Counted from the stretch's first letter, positions 45,109-54,252 are shown. The stretch is DNA of 64,000 bases from Lachnospiraceae bacterium (GCA_021200995.1 JAJQFS010000087.1:1-64000); one strand, 5' to 3'. Numbers and translations: made by a program. Notes: a model not told the origin generated them from the sequence alone.

Positions 45109-47025
45109 TTATTGCTCCTGTTCCCTGCGTGCCTGAAGCAGAAGTGTACTCACGGCAACTCCGCATATCGTGGCAAGCGCAATGAAAACCTCAATTGATG
45201 CGTTGTCTCCGGTGGGTGCCGATTCTACTGCCGTCGGATCCACGTTTTCATCCACTGTTTCTTCCACCGTTTTCTCCGCGACTTCTTCGGTCGTGGTTTC
45301 TTCCGTTGTCTCGGGTTCCGACGTATCATCTTCTTCGGTTTCCGGTTCCGGCGTGTCGTCCTCCTCGGGCGTCTCTGTCTCCGGCGTGTCTTCTTCTTCC
45401 AGCGTCTCCGGCTCCTCTACGACCGTATAGGATACGGTCGGTTTCTGGAAATCCTCAGAAGTCCCCGGATTGCCGTCGGAATCCACCGGATAAAGCGTCG
45501 CCACGTTGTTGGTGTAAAGATCATAGCTGTCGCTGCCGTCATTGTTGTCCCCGTATTGGTCATATGTGCCATACGTCCCCGCTGTCTTCTGCGGATTGGT
45601 CAGGATGACGCTGTATGTCAGCTGCACCTGGTCGTTTTTGGTGATTGGCACGTTGATATACAGAATAAAGCACTCGCCATAGGTGGTATCGCTATAGGTC
45701 GTTCCGTTTTCGTAATAGATAAGTACGAACTGATAGGATTTTGTCTTGTCTTCGTTTCCGGTGGAGGAACCAAAGCCGTAAGATGTGTCGTCAATCTGTG
45801 TAACGGCGTAAGCGACATTATCCACCGTAAGCGTCAGCTCATTGATATCATTTATGAAATCAAAATCGTAATCGGCGGTTTCACCCATCTCATCGACAAC
45901 GGCACTGCCGGCGTCGACTAACTGGATCAGTTCGTCCTTAACTTCCGCAAATACTGCGGCTGCTGTTTCTTCGTCAATGTCTTCTGTCTGATTAATGTTA
46001 TAGCGTGTGACATAGTCTTCCAGCCAGGTTTTAAACTGTTCAGTAAATGTAGTATATGTAGTATTGGAATAATACTCGTATGTAACCATACATACATTGA
46101 CTTCCTGCGAGGCTGCCACAATCGAGGTCGCCGCGTAATAACATGCCGCCTCATAGGTTGTATAATAATCTTCAGCATGCATCGCTGTATCCCAGGACGC
46201 ATACGTAATAGTAGTATCTCCCACAAGCACGTTCTGATGCTCACTGTAAGAAAGTCCGTATTTTCCAATATCTATTCCACTTTGGCCATCATTCCATACG
46301 CTTTCAAACGTCGGCGCGGTTTCTGACACATAACTTTCAGTGCCCGTAACTCCATAGCGGTTATGCCAGTCCTCATTACTGTTCCACCACACGCTGGTGC
46401 CATACGCATAGGCGTCTGACATTGCCTCTCCGCTTGCGCTGTCATACCACATCCGCGCGCCGCCGTCAGTCAGGATAATCATATATTTATCACTGCTGTC
46501 CACAGTGGTGTCAGCGTTTAAGAGTGCTCTCGCCTTTTCCACACCGGCCTGCAGGTTGCTGCCGGAGCGGCCATCCATACTCTTATAATCTGTGGTCAGA
46601 AAGTCCTGAAGCGTCTTCAGATTTGTATCCAGGTCAAGAAGATCTGTTGATGCCAGAATCGGATTATAACCACCGAATATGACAACGCCCACTTTGATCG
46701 TCAGATTTTCATATGCTGTTAATTCCTTCAAAAGAACAGCTGCCTGCGCAGCCAGATTCGTATTGTCATGGCTGGTGCTGCCATCCAGCACAAAAACAAC
46801 GTCCAGATTCCCCGTGTAATTCGCGGACGGAAGGGACAGCGTCACCTGCGATTCATAATTTTCATCCAGATTCATTTCCAGATTCGTTGCTTCCTTTGAC
46901 TTGGAAAGATCCCACCCTGTTGATGTCTGGGACGCAGCAACCACCCGCGCCACTTCCGAAAAACTGACTCCGGCAAGGAGGCATAAAACAAACGCGGTCG
47001 TTATAACAATTTTTGCAATTCTCAT
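45109..47025 (-). CDS. cell-wall-anchored von Willebrand factor A protein
   Basis: A 638-residue secreted surface protein. A signal peptide (about 1-31, hydrophobic core VITTAFVLCLLAGVSF) is followed by a vWA domain (about 65-280) with the metal-binding MIDAS start VVFVLDGSTSHDN and IILTDGGARMW. A Tyr/Thr/Asp-rich middle part follows. Residues about 545-610 are a Glu-Thr-Pro repeat wall spacer (ETEEDDTSEPETTEE-like). The end is a sortase-type signal: APTGDN, a hydrophobic span, then RREQEQ. Probably an adhesin or pilus-like tip. The ATG at 47025 follows GAGGAAAAG; the longer frame upstream lies in the promoter. Confidence 0.88.
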   Translation of the reverse strand: MRIAKIVITTAFVLCLLAGVSFSEVARVVAASQTSTGWDLSKSKEATNLEMNLDENYESQVTLSLPSANYTGNLDVVFVLDGSTSHDNTNLAAQAAVLLKELTAYENLTIKVGVVIFGGYNPILASTDLLDLDTNLKTLQDFLTTDYKSMDGRSGSNLQAGVEKARALLNADTTVDSSDKYMIILTDGGARMWYDSASGEAMSDAYAYGTSVWWNSNEDWHNRYGVTGTESYVSETAPTFESVWNDGQSGIDIGKYGLSYSEHQNVLVGDTTITYASWDTAMHAEDYYTTYEAACYYAATSIVAASQEVNVCMVTYEYYSNTTYTTFTEQFKTWLEDYVTRYNINQTEDIDEETAAAVFAEVKDELIQLVDAGSAVVDEMGETADYDFDFINDINELTLTVDNVAYAVTQIDDTSYGFGSSTGNEDKTKSYQFVLIYYENGTTYSDTTYGECFILYINVPITKNDQVQLTYSVILTNPQKTAGTYGTYDQYGDNNDGSDSYDLYTNNVATLYPVDSDGNPGTSEDFQKPTVSYTVVEEPETLEEEDTPETETPEEDDTPEPETEEDDTSEPETTEETTTEEVAEKTVEETVDENVDPTAVESAPTGDNASIEVFIALATICGVAVSTLLLQARREQEQ

Positions 47026-47107
47026 GAACTTTTCCTCTGCATTCCCTTTTAATTCGGGCTTAATCCGGTTTGGCAAATTCAAGAGTAACAGCCCGCGCAC
47101 TTTATTT

Positions 47108-47136
47108 ATTCTACAACAAATACCGCAATTTTTCAA
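47108..47136 (-). promoter_or_regulatory. sigma-A promoter of the vWA gene
   Basis: TTGAAA (47136-47131), 17 bases, TAGAAT (47113-47108), about 80 bases before the ATG. Confidence 0.7.
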
Positions 47137-47254
47137 TCAAAACGCACAAAAAGTCATGAAATTTCCACGAAATAAACACAGGTTGCCCTGAAAAGGAAGT
47201 TGCTTTTTACAATCGGGCAAAAGCTGCCCCGCAAAATGACTTTTCCCACAACGT

Positions 47255-47280
47255 AAAAGACAGCGTTGCCGCTGTCTTTT
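47255..47280 (-). terminator. terminator downstream of ftsH
   Basis: AAAAGACAGCG and CGCTGTCTTTT form a perfect stem with a 4-base loop. It is symmetric and could act both ways. Its arm sequence resembles the terminator at 45055. Confidence 0.75.
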
Positions 47281-47470
47281 AGAGAAGGTATTTTCTTATG
47301 GGGTATAGCAAAAAACTATAAAATGTATTGGGGTTACAATGGAATAATACCATGAGTCCCCGATTTCGTCCAGTCTGATTCTATACAAATATAATAATTT
47401 TTGCGCCCATTTTTTGTTCAATTCTTCTAAATTTTATTGTGAATATTGTCTCAAACACGCCTTCCGGCTT
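47281..47470. other. AT-rich intergenic region
   Basis: No coding frame is supported. A small hairpin (TATAG/CTATA around 47304-47320) is the only structure seen. Confidence 0.4.
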
Positions 47471-49333
47471 TTACACAGCATTCTCCGGGCTCTGCTGCGC
47501 CGTCTCCAGTGCCGGCTGCTTTGGCCACAGTGCCTCAAACTCCTCCCTGGTGATGCGCTCTTTCTCTAAAAGCAGCGCCGCACAGCTGTGGAGAATATCC
47601 TCATGCTGCAGAATGATCTCCTTCGCCTTCGAGTAGCAGTCCCTGACAATGCCGCGCACCTCCTCATCGATGGTGTTGGCCGTCTCCTCACTGTAGGGCT
47701 TCGCCTGGGCAAAATCTCTGCCGATGAAGACCTCCTGGCCGTCGTCGTAGCTGACCAGCCCCAGCCTCTCGCTCATGCCGAAGCGGGTAACCATGCTGCG
47801 GGCCCGCTGTGTGGCTCGCTCGATGTCGCTGGACGCGCCCGTCGTGATATCGCCGAAAATGATCTCCTCCGCGATACGTCCGCCCAGGGATACCATGATA
47901 TCCTGTTCCATCTTACTCTTCGTCCAGAACATCTCGTCATTCTCCGGCAACGGCATGGTATAGCCGGCCGCCCCGACGCCCGTGGGAATGATAGATACCG
48001 TATAGACCGGGTCCATGTCCGGCAGCACATGGAATAAAATCGCGTGTCCGGTTTCATGGTAGGCTGTAATCTTTTTCTCCTTGTCGGAAATGACGCGGCT
48101 CTTTTTCTCCGCGCCGATGCCGGTCTTGATAAAGGCGGCCTGAATGTCCGCATTGGTGATATAGGAGCGGTTGTGCATGGCCGCCATGATGGCAGCCTCA
48201 TTTAAGAGGTTCTCCAAATCCGCGCCGGTATAGCCTGCGGTCGTTCTGGCGACCTGCTTTAAATCCACGTCGTCGCCCAGCGGCTTATTGCGGGCATGCA
48301 CCCGCAGGATATCCTCTCTGCCGCCCACATCCGGCCTGCTGACCGCGATCTTTCTGTCAAAACGGCCCGGACGCATGATCGCCGGATCCAGGATATCCAC
48401 CCTGTTAGTGGCCGCCATCACGATGATGCCGGTGTTCGGCGTGAAGCCGTCCATCTCCACCAGCAGCTGATTGAGCGTCTGCTCCCGCTCATCGTGGCCG
48501 CCGCCCATGCCGGTGCCGCGCTTGCGCGCCACGGCGTCAATCTCGTCAATGAAAACGATGCAGGGGGAGTTCTTTTTGGCGTTCTCAAATAAGTCTCTGA
48601 CGCGGGACGCGCCCACGCCCACAAACATTTCCATGAAATCCGAACCCGACACGGTGAAAAACGGGACGCCCGCTTCCCCCGCGATGGTCTTGGCCAGCAT
48701 CGTCTTGCCGGTGCCCGGAGGACCCTCTAAGAGCACGCCCTTCGGAATGCGCGCGCCCAGCGCGGTAAACTTCGCCGGCTCCTTTAAAAAGGCGATAATT
48801 TCCTCTAAGTCCGCCTTCTCCTCCTTTAAACCCGCCACGTCTTTTAAGGTGATGGGGCTTTCCGTCGTCATCTGCGCCCGGCTTTTGCCGAAATTCATCA
48901 TCTTTGTGTTGGCGTTGCCGCCGCCATTCTGCTGATTGGTAATCATCACGAAAAACAGCATGACGATCGCCGCCACAATCAACAGGGGCAGGACCCGGTT
49001 GATAAACCAGCTTTCCTCCGGCACGGTGTCCACATAGATCGCGACATCGGAGATCTCTCTGATTTCGTCCTCAATCGTTTCCACATTTGTCACATTGACT
49101 TCATACGTGCTGCCGTCCGTCAGCACCACCTCGACAGTGCCGGTTGGAATATCCCTGCTCTGGGAAATCGTCACATAGGACACGGTCTGTAGGTTCAAAT
49201 CCTCAAACAGCTCATCTTTTGTACGGCTGACAGCAGTATTCGCATTGCTGCTCGCGGAGATCAGAGCCATCAGAATGAGTCCCATAAACAAAAGATACAG
49301 GACCATTCCATTCACGCTTCTGTTCTTATTCAA
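47471..49333 (-). CDS. ftsH: ATP-dependent zinc metalloprotease FtsH
   Basis: A 620-residue membrane AAA protease: span near the N-terminus, extracytoplasmic domain, second span (about 108-128), AAA domain ([32 protein letters not shown]) and M41 domain with zinc motif [11 protein letters not shown]. It degrades unfolded membrane and short-lived regulatory proteins. The start codon is TTG at 49333, after GAGAGG; the nearby ATG in another frame stops at once. Downstream end of the tilS-hpt-ftsH run. Confidence 0.97.
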   Translation of the reverse strand: MNKNRSVNGMVLYLLFMGLILMALISASSNANTAVSRTKDELFEDLNLQTVSYVTISQSRDIPTGTVEVVLTDGSTYEVNVTNVETIEDEIREISDVAIYVDTVPEESWFINRVLPLLIVAAIVMLFFVMITNQQNGGGNANTKMMNFGKSRAQMTTESPITLKDVAGLKEEKADLEEIIAFLKEPAKFTALGARIPKGVLLEGPPGTGKTMLAKTIAGEAGVPFFTVSGSDFMEMFVGVGASRVRDLFENAKKNSPCIVFIDEIDAVARKRGTGMGGGHDEREQTLNQLLVEMDGFTPNTGIIVMAATNRVDILDPAIMRPGRFDRKIAVSRPDVGGREDILRVHARNKPLGDDVDLKQVARTTAGYTGADLENLLNEAAIMAAMHNRSYITNADIQAAFIKTGIGAEKKSRVISDKEKKITAYHETGHAILFHVLPDMDPVYTVSIIPTGVGAAGYTMPLPENDEMFWTKSKMEQDIMVSLGGRIAEEIIFGDITTGASSDIERATQRARSMVTRFGMSERLGLVSYDDGQEVFIGRDFAQAKPYSEETANTIDEEVRGIVRDCYSKAKEIILQHEDILHSCAALLLEKERITREEFEALWPKQPALETAQQSPENAV

Positions 49334-49472
49334 TCTTCCATCCTCTCTTAATCACATGGCTATAAAAGTATGATACAACGGTTCTACATGTCATCAGATA
49401 CGAATGCGCACCCATAGGGCATATCTTGTGTAAGCATTCGATTTCTGATCGCTTGTCCCCCGTATCATCACA

Positions 49473-49997
49473 TTACTCAAATTTCACAATGCCCACATAA
49501 GGAAGGTTACGGTAACGCTGCGCGTAATCCAGTCCATAGCCTACCACAAACTCGTCGGGAATCTCAAATCCGGTGTAGTCCACATTCACCGGCTTCCTGC
49601 GCCGCTCCGGCTTGTCCAAAAGCGTACACAGCTTCAGACTGGCGGGCTTCCGTTCCTGCAGCATCTCGATCATATAGCTTAAGGTATTGCCGGAATCGAT
49701 GATATCCTCCACCACCAGCACATCCCTGCTCATGATCGGCTCGTCCAGGTCCTTCGTAATCTTTACCACGCCGCTTGATTTGGTGGTATCCCCGTAGCTT
49801 GACACACACATGAAATCCATGGTGAGCGGAACCGTGATGTGCTTTGCCAGCTCGCACATGAAAAAGACGCCGCCCTTTAAGGTACAGATCAGGTGCAGTT
49901 CCCTTCCCGCGTAGTCTTTGCTGATCTGTTCCCCGATTTCATGAATTCTCCGGTTCACTTCCTCCTCCGGAATCAGTACTTCCACTCTCTCCGCCAT
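49473..49997 (-). CDS. hpt: hypoxanthine phosphoribosyltransferase
   Basis: A 174-residue purine salvage enzyme that makes IMP/GMP from base plus PRPP. The PRPP loop VLVVEDIIDSGNTLSYM is present at about residues 95-111. Its 5' end overlaps the tilS 3' end by 59 bases, as often seen for this conserved pair. GAGGAAAAAGCGG precedes the ATG. Confidence 0.96.
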   Translation of the reverse strand: MAERVEVLIPEEEVNRRIHEIGEQISKDYAGRELHLICTLKGGVFFMCELAKHITVPLTMDFMCVSSYGDTTKSSGVVKITKDLDEPIMSRDVLVVEDIIDSGNTLSYMIEMLQERKPASLKLCTLLDKPERRRKPVNVDYTGFEIPDEFVVGYGLDYAQRYRNLPYVGIVKFE

Positions 49998-51447
49998 CCG
50001 CTTTTTCCTCCCAGTGTACTTCCAGTATGTTTTCCGTTTTCTCTGTCAATTTGTACGCCATGCTGATGCGCAGCCCGATCACCCATAAAATACGCGGGCC
50101 GTCCGCTAAAAGCCACAGCTTGTCCCGCTCATCGCGCGGCACTTTGGCGTTAATCAGATAATCCTGCAGGCTTTTTCGGCCTCCATCCGCCGTCACGGTC
50201 AGATAATCGCCCTGCCTTCTGTGCCGCAGCATAAGATTATCCCTGATTTTATCACAATCAAACCACTTCGTACAATCATTTTGCGGAATATTATTGATTT
50301 TTTCACCCGCGCAGCTTACTGAAAAGGTTCGAAACGTCAGGTTTCCCCCATCCGGAAGCATGATTTTTCCATTTGCCGGCGCCAGAAAGTCCTCGTTCGC
50401 ACCCTGCGGCTGAATCACTTTTGGGCAATTCACTGCTTTTATTTTATTTTTTCCCGCACTGTAAAGATCTGTGTTGCCATTTCCCTTAAAAATCCGCAGC
50501 GTGTCATAGCCCTTACGCGCTGTCACTCCATACGGAAGCGCACAGTCCTTCTGCCCGTCCTTGTCCAGAAGCGCGCGCACAGCCTCTATATGCGAAAGCG
50601 TGATATCTTTCCTGCTGCCGCACACCCGCGACACGCTTTCAAAAAGCACCTCCCGCTGCAAAGCCGCAGCGATGGCCTTCAGCGCGGTGAGAGAAATCGC
50701 CGCATCATTTCCATCAAAAACTGCGTTTCTGTCCAAAAACGCTCCCGCCTCCGCCTCCAGATATGCCTGAATATCCTTTAACTGTTCCGCGCAGCGGCTC
50801 ATATTTTCTACCGCGGAGGCATTCACCAGTTCCGCCGCCGGAATCATCTCGGCGCGAATCCGGTTGCGGGAATACCGCACATCCTGATTGGTGGCATCCT
50901 CCACATGCGCAAGACCATTGTCGCGCAGATACTGCCCGATTTCCGCCCTCGTCACACACAAAAACGGACGGACCATGTGGTTCCGCTCCACGGGAATCCC
51001 CGAAAGCCCCTTCAGCCCGCTGCCGCGAAACAGCTGAAACAATATCGTCTCCGCGTTGTCATTGGTGTGATGCGCCGTCACGATTTTATCAAAACCCGTC
51101 TCCTGCCGGCACCGCTCCAAAAGCCCGTACCTGGCAGACCTGGCCGCTTCCTCTAAGCCCATCCCCTTTTCACACGCAAGCTCACCCGGCGCAATATGAA
51201 AGCAGCGCAGAGGCACTCCCATCTCTTCACACAATCCCGCACAGAACGCCTCATCCTCCCCTGCTTCCTCACGAATCCCATGATTCACATGCACCGCCAG
51301 AAGCGTCAGCCGATGCTCCTCCCTGATGCTCAGCAGAAAATGCAGCAGCGCCACCGAGTCTGCCCCGCCGCTCAGAGCCACGATGAGCCTGTCGCCGGTT
51401 TCAATCAAATGATGTTTTTTGATATAATCCAATACCTTTTGTCGCAT
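49939..51447 (-). CDS. tilS: tRNA(Ile)-lysidine synthetase
   Basis: A 502-residue enzyme that converts C34 of tRNA-Ile(CAU) to lysidine. PP-loop ALSGGADSVALLHFL near residue 25; VTAHHTNDNAETILFQLFRGSG; C-terminal TilS domains. The last ~20 residues (EKADGGESGSTDSGG...) are low complexity and overlap hpt. It follows spoIIE as in other Firmicutes, but a 154-bp inverted repeat separates the two here. Confidence 0.95.
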   Translation of the reverse strand: MRQKVLDYIKKHHLIETGDRLIVALSGGADSVALLHFLLSIREEHRLTLLAVHVNHGIREEAGEDEAFCAGLCEEMGVPLRCFHIAPGELACEKGMGLEEAARSARYGLLERCRQETGFDKIVTAHHTNDNAETILFQLFRGSGLKGLSGIPVERNHMVRPFLCVTRAEIGQYLRDNGLAHVEDATNQDVRYSRNRIRAEMIPAAELVNASAVENMSRCAEQLKDIQAYLEAEAGAFLDRNAVFDGNDAAISLTALKAIAAALQREVLFESVSRVCGSRKDITLSHIEAVRALLDKDGQKDCALPYGVTARKGYDTLRIFKGNGNTDLYSAGKNKIKAVNCPKVIQPQGANEDFLAPANGKIMLPDGGNLTFRTFSVSCAGEKINNIPQNDCTKWFDCDKIRDNLMLRHRRQGDYLTVTADGGRKSLQDYLINAKVPRDERDKLWLLADGPRILWVIGLRISMAYKLTEKTENILEVHWEEKADGGESGSTDSGGGSEPENS

Positions 51448-51535
51448 AATGTATTTTCTTCCGTTTTTTGAATTTCTCCATACAATTAATTCATAAAGCT
51501 GTTTGTCTTTTACTGCTTAAATTTAGTAGAACAGA

Positions 51536-51689
51536 GCAGGAAAATATATAAACCGCTGAGCGATTTTTCGTGCCATGGAGATGAGACTATAGACAATCGT
51601 GGAGGCCTCACCCGAACACGATTGTCTTGCCCATAGGCTCATCGGAATGTCCGGCACGTATGAGCGAAGTGGTTTATATATTTTCCTGC
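51536..51689. repeat. 154-bp long inverted repeat between spoIIE and tilS
   Basis: Nested arms: 51536-51557 with 51668-51689 (22 bp, one G-U pair); CGTGCC 51569-51574 with GGCACG 51653-51658; GATGAGACTAT 51580-51590 with 51633-51643 (one mismatch); GACAATCGTG 51592-51601 with CACGATTGTC 51617-51626; and a GAGGCCTC palindrome in the loop. One end lies inside the 3' end of spoIIE and supplies its last codons and stop. This is far larger than an ordinary terminator. It could be a MITE-like insertion or a structured RNA. No second copy is seen in the window. Confidence 0.8.
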
Positions 51690-52900
51690 GACTCTTTCTC
51701 TAATTTTTCCCGCAACAACCGCTCTCGGTTTCTCCATACCCCTGCCACCATCACCGTCATGTCATCCTCCACCCTTCCCCGGTGCAGCTGGGTCCCATAC
51801 TCCAGAATCGCCCTTGCCATCTCCCGTGGATTCTGAAGCTTAAGCCTCCCGATATACTCCTCCAGCCGTCCCCGCCGATCCTCTTCCTGAAGTCCTTCCG
51901 CCACACCGTCCGACAATAAAATCAGATAGTCCCCCTCTTCCAGTCTGATACGCGCCGAATCCAGGTCCAGCGTGCCAAACGCGCCCAGCGGAAGATTGCT
52001 GATCTGAATCCGTTCCGCCATGTCCTGCCGCTTGTGATACCCCGCGGCCGCCCCGATCTTATACCACTCGCAGATGCCCTTATACAGATTGATATCGCAC
52101 AGATCAAGCGAGGCCATCCACTTCTCCTGCCCGCTCTGCAGCAGGAGATTATTCAAAATCTGTATCGTTTCCTCCCGCGCAAAACCAGCCAGCAGAAACT
52201 TCTCCACAAACTCCAGAATCTTTTCACTGCTCTGAAACGCTTCTTCTCCGCTGCCCACGCCGTCCGCCAGCATCAGAATACCGTGCCCGTCGATTCCCTC
52301 CATCAGTGTCGCGTTGTCCCCGCTGACGCTCTCGCCATGCATCACCGCGCCGGCCTGTCCGACAATGATATTATAGGCCGGTTCCTGCACAAAAGTAAAG
52401 CTGTGATATTCTTCTTCAATAAAATACGGGCACCTGGCGGACGGCATCAGCCTCATTTCATAAAAACCGCCCAAAAGCCCTGCCACATCCTTCACCGGCA
52501 CACGCCCGTTTCTGCTGCACATGGTAATCTCCAGCACACCGTCCCTGTTTTCATCCTCCATGAAATACAGATGCTTAACCTGAATATCCTCCGCCCTCAG
52601 CAGACGTACGATCTCTTTGTACCTGGAGTCAGTGGAAGAAACATAGCTGTAGCTCTCGCCGGCCAGGCCGGACAGCTTGTCCGCCATTGACAGAAGCTGC
52701 CGCGCCACAAAGGCCTGGTTCTCCTGAAGTCTTTTGTGATACAGCAGATCCTCCCGGCTAAGCCCTTCCTCTGACGGTGGAAAATTAATCATCACTCTGG
52801 CAATATTTCTGCAGGAATCCGCGCAGAGCAATAACTTCTGCTGCCCATACTCCGGCAGGTATTCCGTCATGTTTGAGACTTCGCTTTCTTTTCTTCTCAT
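51674..52900 (-). CDS. spoIIE: SpoIIE family protein phosphatase, short form
   Basis: A 408-residue soluble PP2C-type phosphatase. SpoIIE dephosphorylates SpoIIAA to switch on sigma-F in the forespore. PP2C features: ISGDN-like SVSGDNATLMEGIDGHGILMLADGVGSGEEA (metal-binding Asp residues), LILLSDGVAEGL and VEDDMTVMVAGVW. The order hup...divIC-spoIIE-tilS-hpt-ftsH fixes its identity. Unlike typical SpoIIE (about 800 residues with ten membrane spans) it has no membrane region and there is no room upstream for one. GGAGG precedes the ATG at 52900. The last residues come from the inverted repeat. Confidence 0.85.
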   Translation of the reverse strand: MRRKESEVSNMTEYLPEYGQQKLLLCADSCRNIARVMINFPPSEEGLSREDLLYHKRLQENQAFVARQLLSMADKLSGLAGESYSYVSSTDSRYKEIVRLLRAEDIQVKHLYFMEDENRDGVLEITMCSRNGRVPVKDVAGLLGGFYEMRLMPSARCPYFIEEEYHSFTFVQEPAYNIIVGQAGAVMHGESVSGDNATLMEGIDGHGILMLADGVGSGEEAFQSSEKILEFVEKFLLAGFAREETIQILNNLLLQSGQEKWMASLDLCDINLYKGICEWYKIGAAAGYHKRQDMAERIQISNLPLGAFGTLDLDSARIRLEEGDYLILLSDGVAEGLQEEDRRGRLEEYIGRLKLQNPREMARAILEYGTQLHRGRVEDDMTVMVAGVWRNRERLLREKLEKESQENI

Positions 52901-53019
52901 GCCCTCCGTCCTCCTTTTTTCGTTTCACCGTGAAAACGTCGCTGACAGACAGACAAAAGATGCATGTGCCCGGAGCGCGCACCGTTTGTCTGAATATCAG
53001 ACGCCTTTCATTCCTGGTG

Positions 53020-53042
53020 ACGTCCGCTTCTGCGGACGTTTT
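53020..53042. terminator. hairpin in the spoIIE upstream region
   Basis: ACGTCCGC and GCGGACGT pair around TTCT with a short T-run on the plus side. It would lie in the spoIIE 5' untranslated region if the promoter at 53046-53079 is used. Confidence 0.4.
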
Positions 53043-53045
53043 ATC

Positions 53046-53079
53046 AGTATACTTCCTTCGTGGAAAAAAGGGTGTCGAA
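53046..53079 (-). promoter_or_regulatory. Spo0A-type promoter of spoIIE
   Basis: On the minus strand TTCGACA (53079-53073), the complement of a perfect 0A box TGTCGAA, is followed 22 bases later by TATACT (53051-53046). Spo0A-activated sigma-A promoters such as spoIIG and spoIIE in Bacillus have just this over-long spacing with an 0A box at the -35 region. Confidence 0.6.
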
Positions 53080-53112
53080 AGTGCCTGTTTGATTCTCAGA
53101 ATTTATCTGCAT

Positions 53113-53140
53113 AAAAAGACAGCCTGAAACAGGCTGCCTT
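53113..53140 (-). terminator. terminator after divIC
   Basis: CAGCCTG and CAGGCTG pair around AAA with TTTTTAT following on the minus strand. It separates the yabPQ-divIC unit from spoIIE. Confidence 0.8.
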
Positions 53141-53151
53141 TTGCTCTTGAT

Positions 53152-53457
53152 TTAGTCGTTGTCCTTAAAAATGATCTCGTCCTCGTAGACCATGCCCAGC
53201 TTCTCGCGGGCGACCTCCTCATAATACTTCATGGTCTGCGTGTACTTCTCATACTCTTCCAGTTCCTCTGTCCTGGCCGTCTCGCTCTCCAGTTCCTCCT
53301 GCAGGGCGTCATACTGTGCCTGATACTCCGCCTTCTTCGCACTCAGGGAGGTGGAGTTGACCGCGATGACCAGTGCAAGAACCGCCATAAGGACGCAGAC
53401 AATATAAATTGCCGCTTTGTTGTGGTACTTTGTTCTTCCTTTATATGCCGGCTGCAT
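53152..53457 (-). CDS. divIC: septum formation initiator DivIC/FtsB family
   Basis: A 101-residue bitopic protein: cytoplasmic Lys/Arg-rich start, one membrane span (about 17-37), then an extracellular coiled coil (KKAEYQAQYDALQEELESETARTEEL). It is part of the FtsL-DivIB-DivIC division complex. It overlaps the yabQ end by 17 bases, with AAGGAGG before the ATG. Confidence 0.9.
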   Translation of the reverse strand: MQPAYKGRTKYHNKAAIYIVCVLMAVLALVIAVNSTSLSAKKAEYQAQYDALQEELESETARTEELEEYEKYTQTMKYYEEVAREKLGMVYEDEIIFKDND

Positions 53458-53863
53458 CGTCGTCCGCCTCCTTCCTTTTTAAGTGTATTTTCATAATAAC
53501 GACTTCCCTGACTTTCGTCAAGAAAATCTTTGTCGGGCGCAGAAAATATCTTCTCACCGGCCAAAACAGGCCGCCCAGAAGCGTTCGGACCATGTTTCCG
53601 ATGATTTTTCCATACAGCCAGAGCGCCAGGCATACAGCACCCACGGCATACCAGCGAAGCATGCCGTTGCTGTATTTCTGCAGCAGCGCAAAGGAAGCCG
53701 CCGCCGTATAGCAGGTAAAGACCGCGTCACACAGGAACGTGATTCCCCGCCTCTGGTGCCCAAAGTGCCGCAGGCTTCGCAGCGGGTCATACAGAAACGA
53801 CATGGAAAAACCCAGCAACAGTGCTCTGCCAATGAGCCGCCACTCCTCGTCATGGAAGCTCAC
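53441..53863 (-). CDS. yabQ: spore cortex biosynthesis protein YabQ
   Basis: A 140-residue membrane protein with three to four spans (GRALLLGFSMSFLYDPLRSLRH, LCDAVFTCYTAAASFALL, MLRWYAVGAVCLALWLYG). YabQ is needed for cortex formation and is sited in the outer forespore membrane. The start is GTG at 53863, overlapping the yabP stop (GTGA). Confidence 0.88.
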   Translation of the reverse strand: MSFHDEEWRLIGRALLLGFSMSFLYDPLRSLRHFGHQRRGITFLCDAVFTCYTAAASFALLQKYSNGMLRWYAVGAVCLALWLYGKIIGNMVRTLLGGLFWPVRRYFLRPTKIFLTKVREVVIMKIHLKRKEADDDAAGI

Positions 53864-54150
53864 TGAAACGGCCTCTTAAAAAGGCTGCCCGCCTTCTCTC
53901 CATAGGAGGAGATGTCCGAATACAGCAGGCTGTCCACCGTGCCGCTTATGTCCGCTTCTCCCTTTTCCAGCACCAGCTTATTGACGTGAAGATCCTGCCC
54001 CCGCACAGTCAGCATCCCCGTGGACGTTTCCATCAGCACCTCATTTAAGTCAAAACTGATGATGTCCACCACGCCGCTTACCGTAAGCCCGCCGCGGTTT
54101 TCCAGCGTCAGTTTGTGTTCCCCGCTGTTTTTTCGATAAAGCTCCTCCAT
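53860..54150 (-). CDS. yabP: sporulation protein YabP
   Basis: A 96-residue YabP/YqfC-type protein (KLTLENRGGLTVSGVVDI, FDLNEVLMETSTGMLTVRG, DLHVNKLVLEKGEADISG). It is a mother-cell sporulation protein of uncertain biochemical role. A sigma-E promoter match lies 74-102 bases upstream. It is the first gene of yabP-yabQ-divIC. Confidence 0.92.
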   Translation of the reverse strand: MEELYRKNSGEHKLTLENRGGLTVSGVVDIISFDLNEVLMETSTGMLTVRGQDLHVNKLVLEKGEADISGTVDSLLYSDISSYGEKAGSLFKRPFQ

Positions 54151-54223
54151 CTCGCACCTCCGCCTTTGATCACAGAACGCGACACCCGACGAAAAGCCAG
54201 ACGTCGCGGACTGTGTTTATTAC

Positions 54224-54252
54224 AGCGTATGCGGCGGACGGCGTGGATATTC
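54224..54252 (-). promoter_or_regulatory. sigma-E promoter of yabP
   Basis: GAATATC (54252-54246), 14 bases, CATACGCT (54231-54224). The Bacillus sigma-E consensus is about KMATATT-N14-CATACAHT; the -35 matches 6 of 7 and the CATAC core is kept. yabPQ belong to the sigma-E regulon in Bacillus. Confidence 0.65.

Noticed and set aside
45170..45430. Plus-strand Ser/Val-rich frame opposite the vWA gene
   Set aside because: It is the mirror of the Glu-Thr-Pro repeat spacer of the vWA protein.
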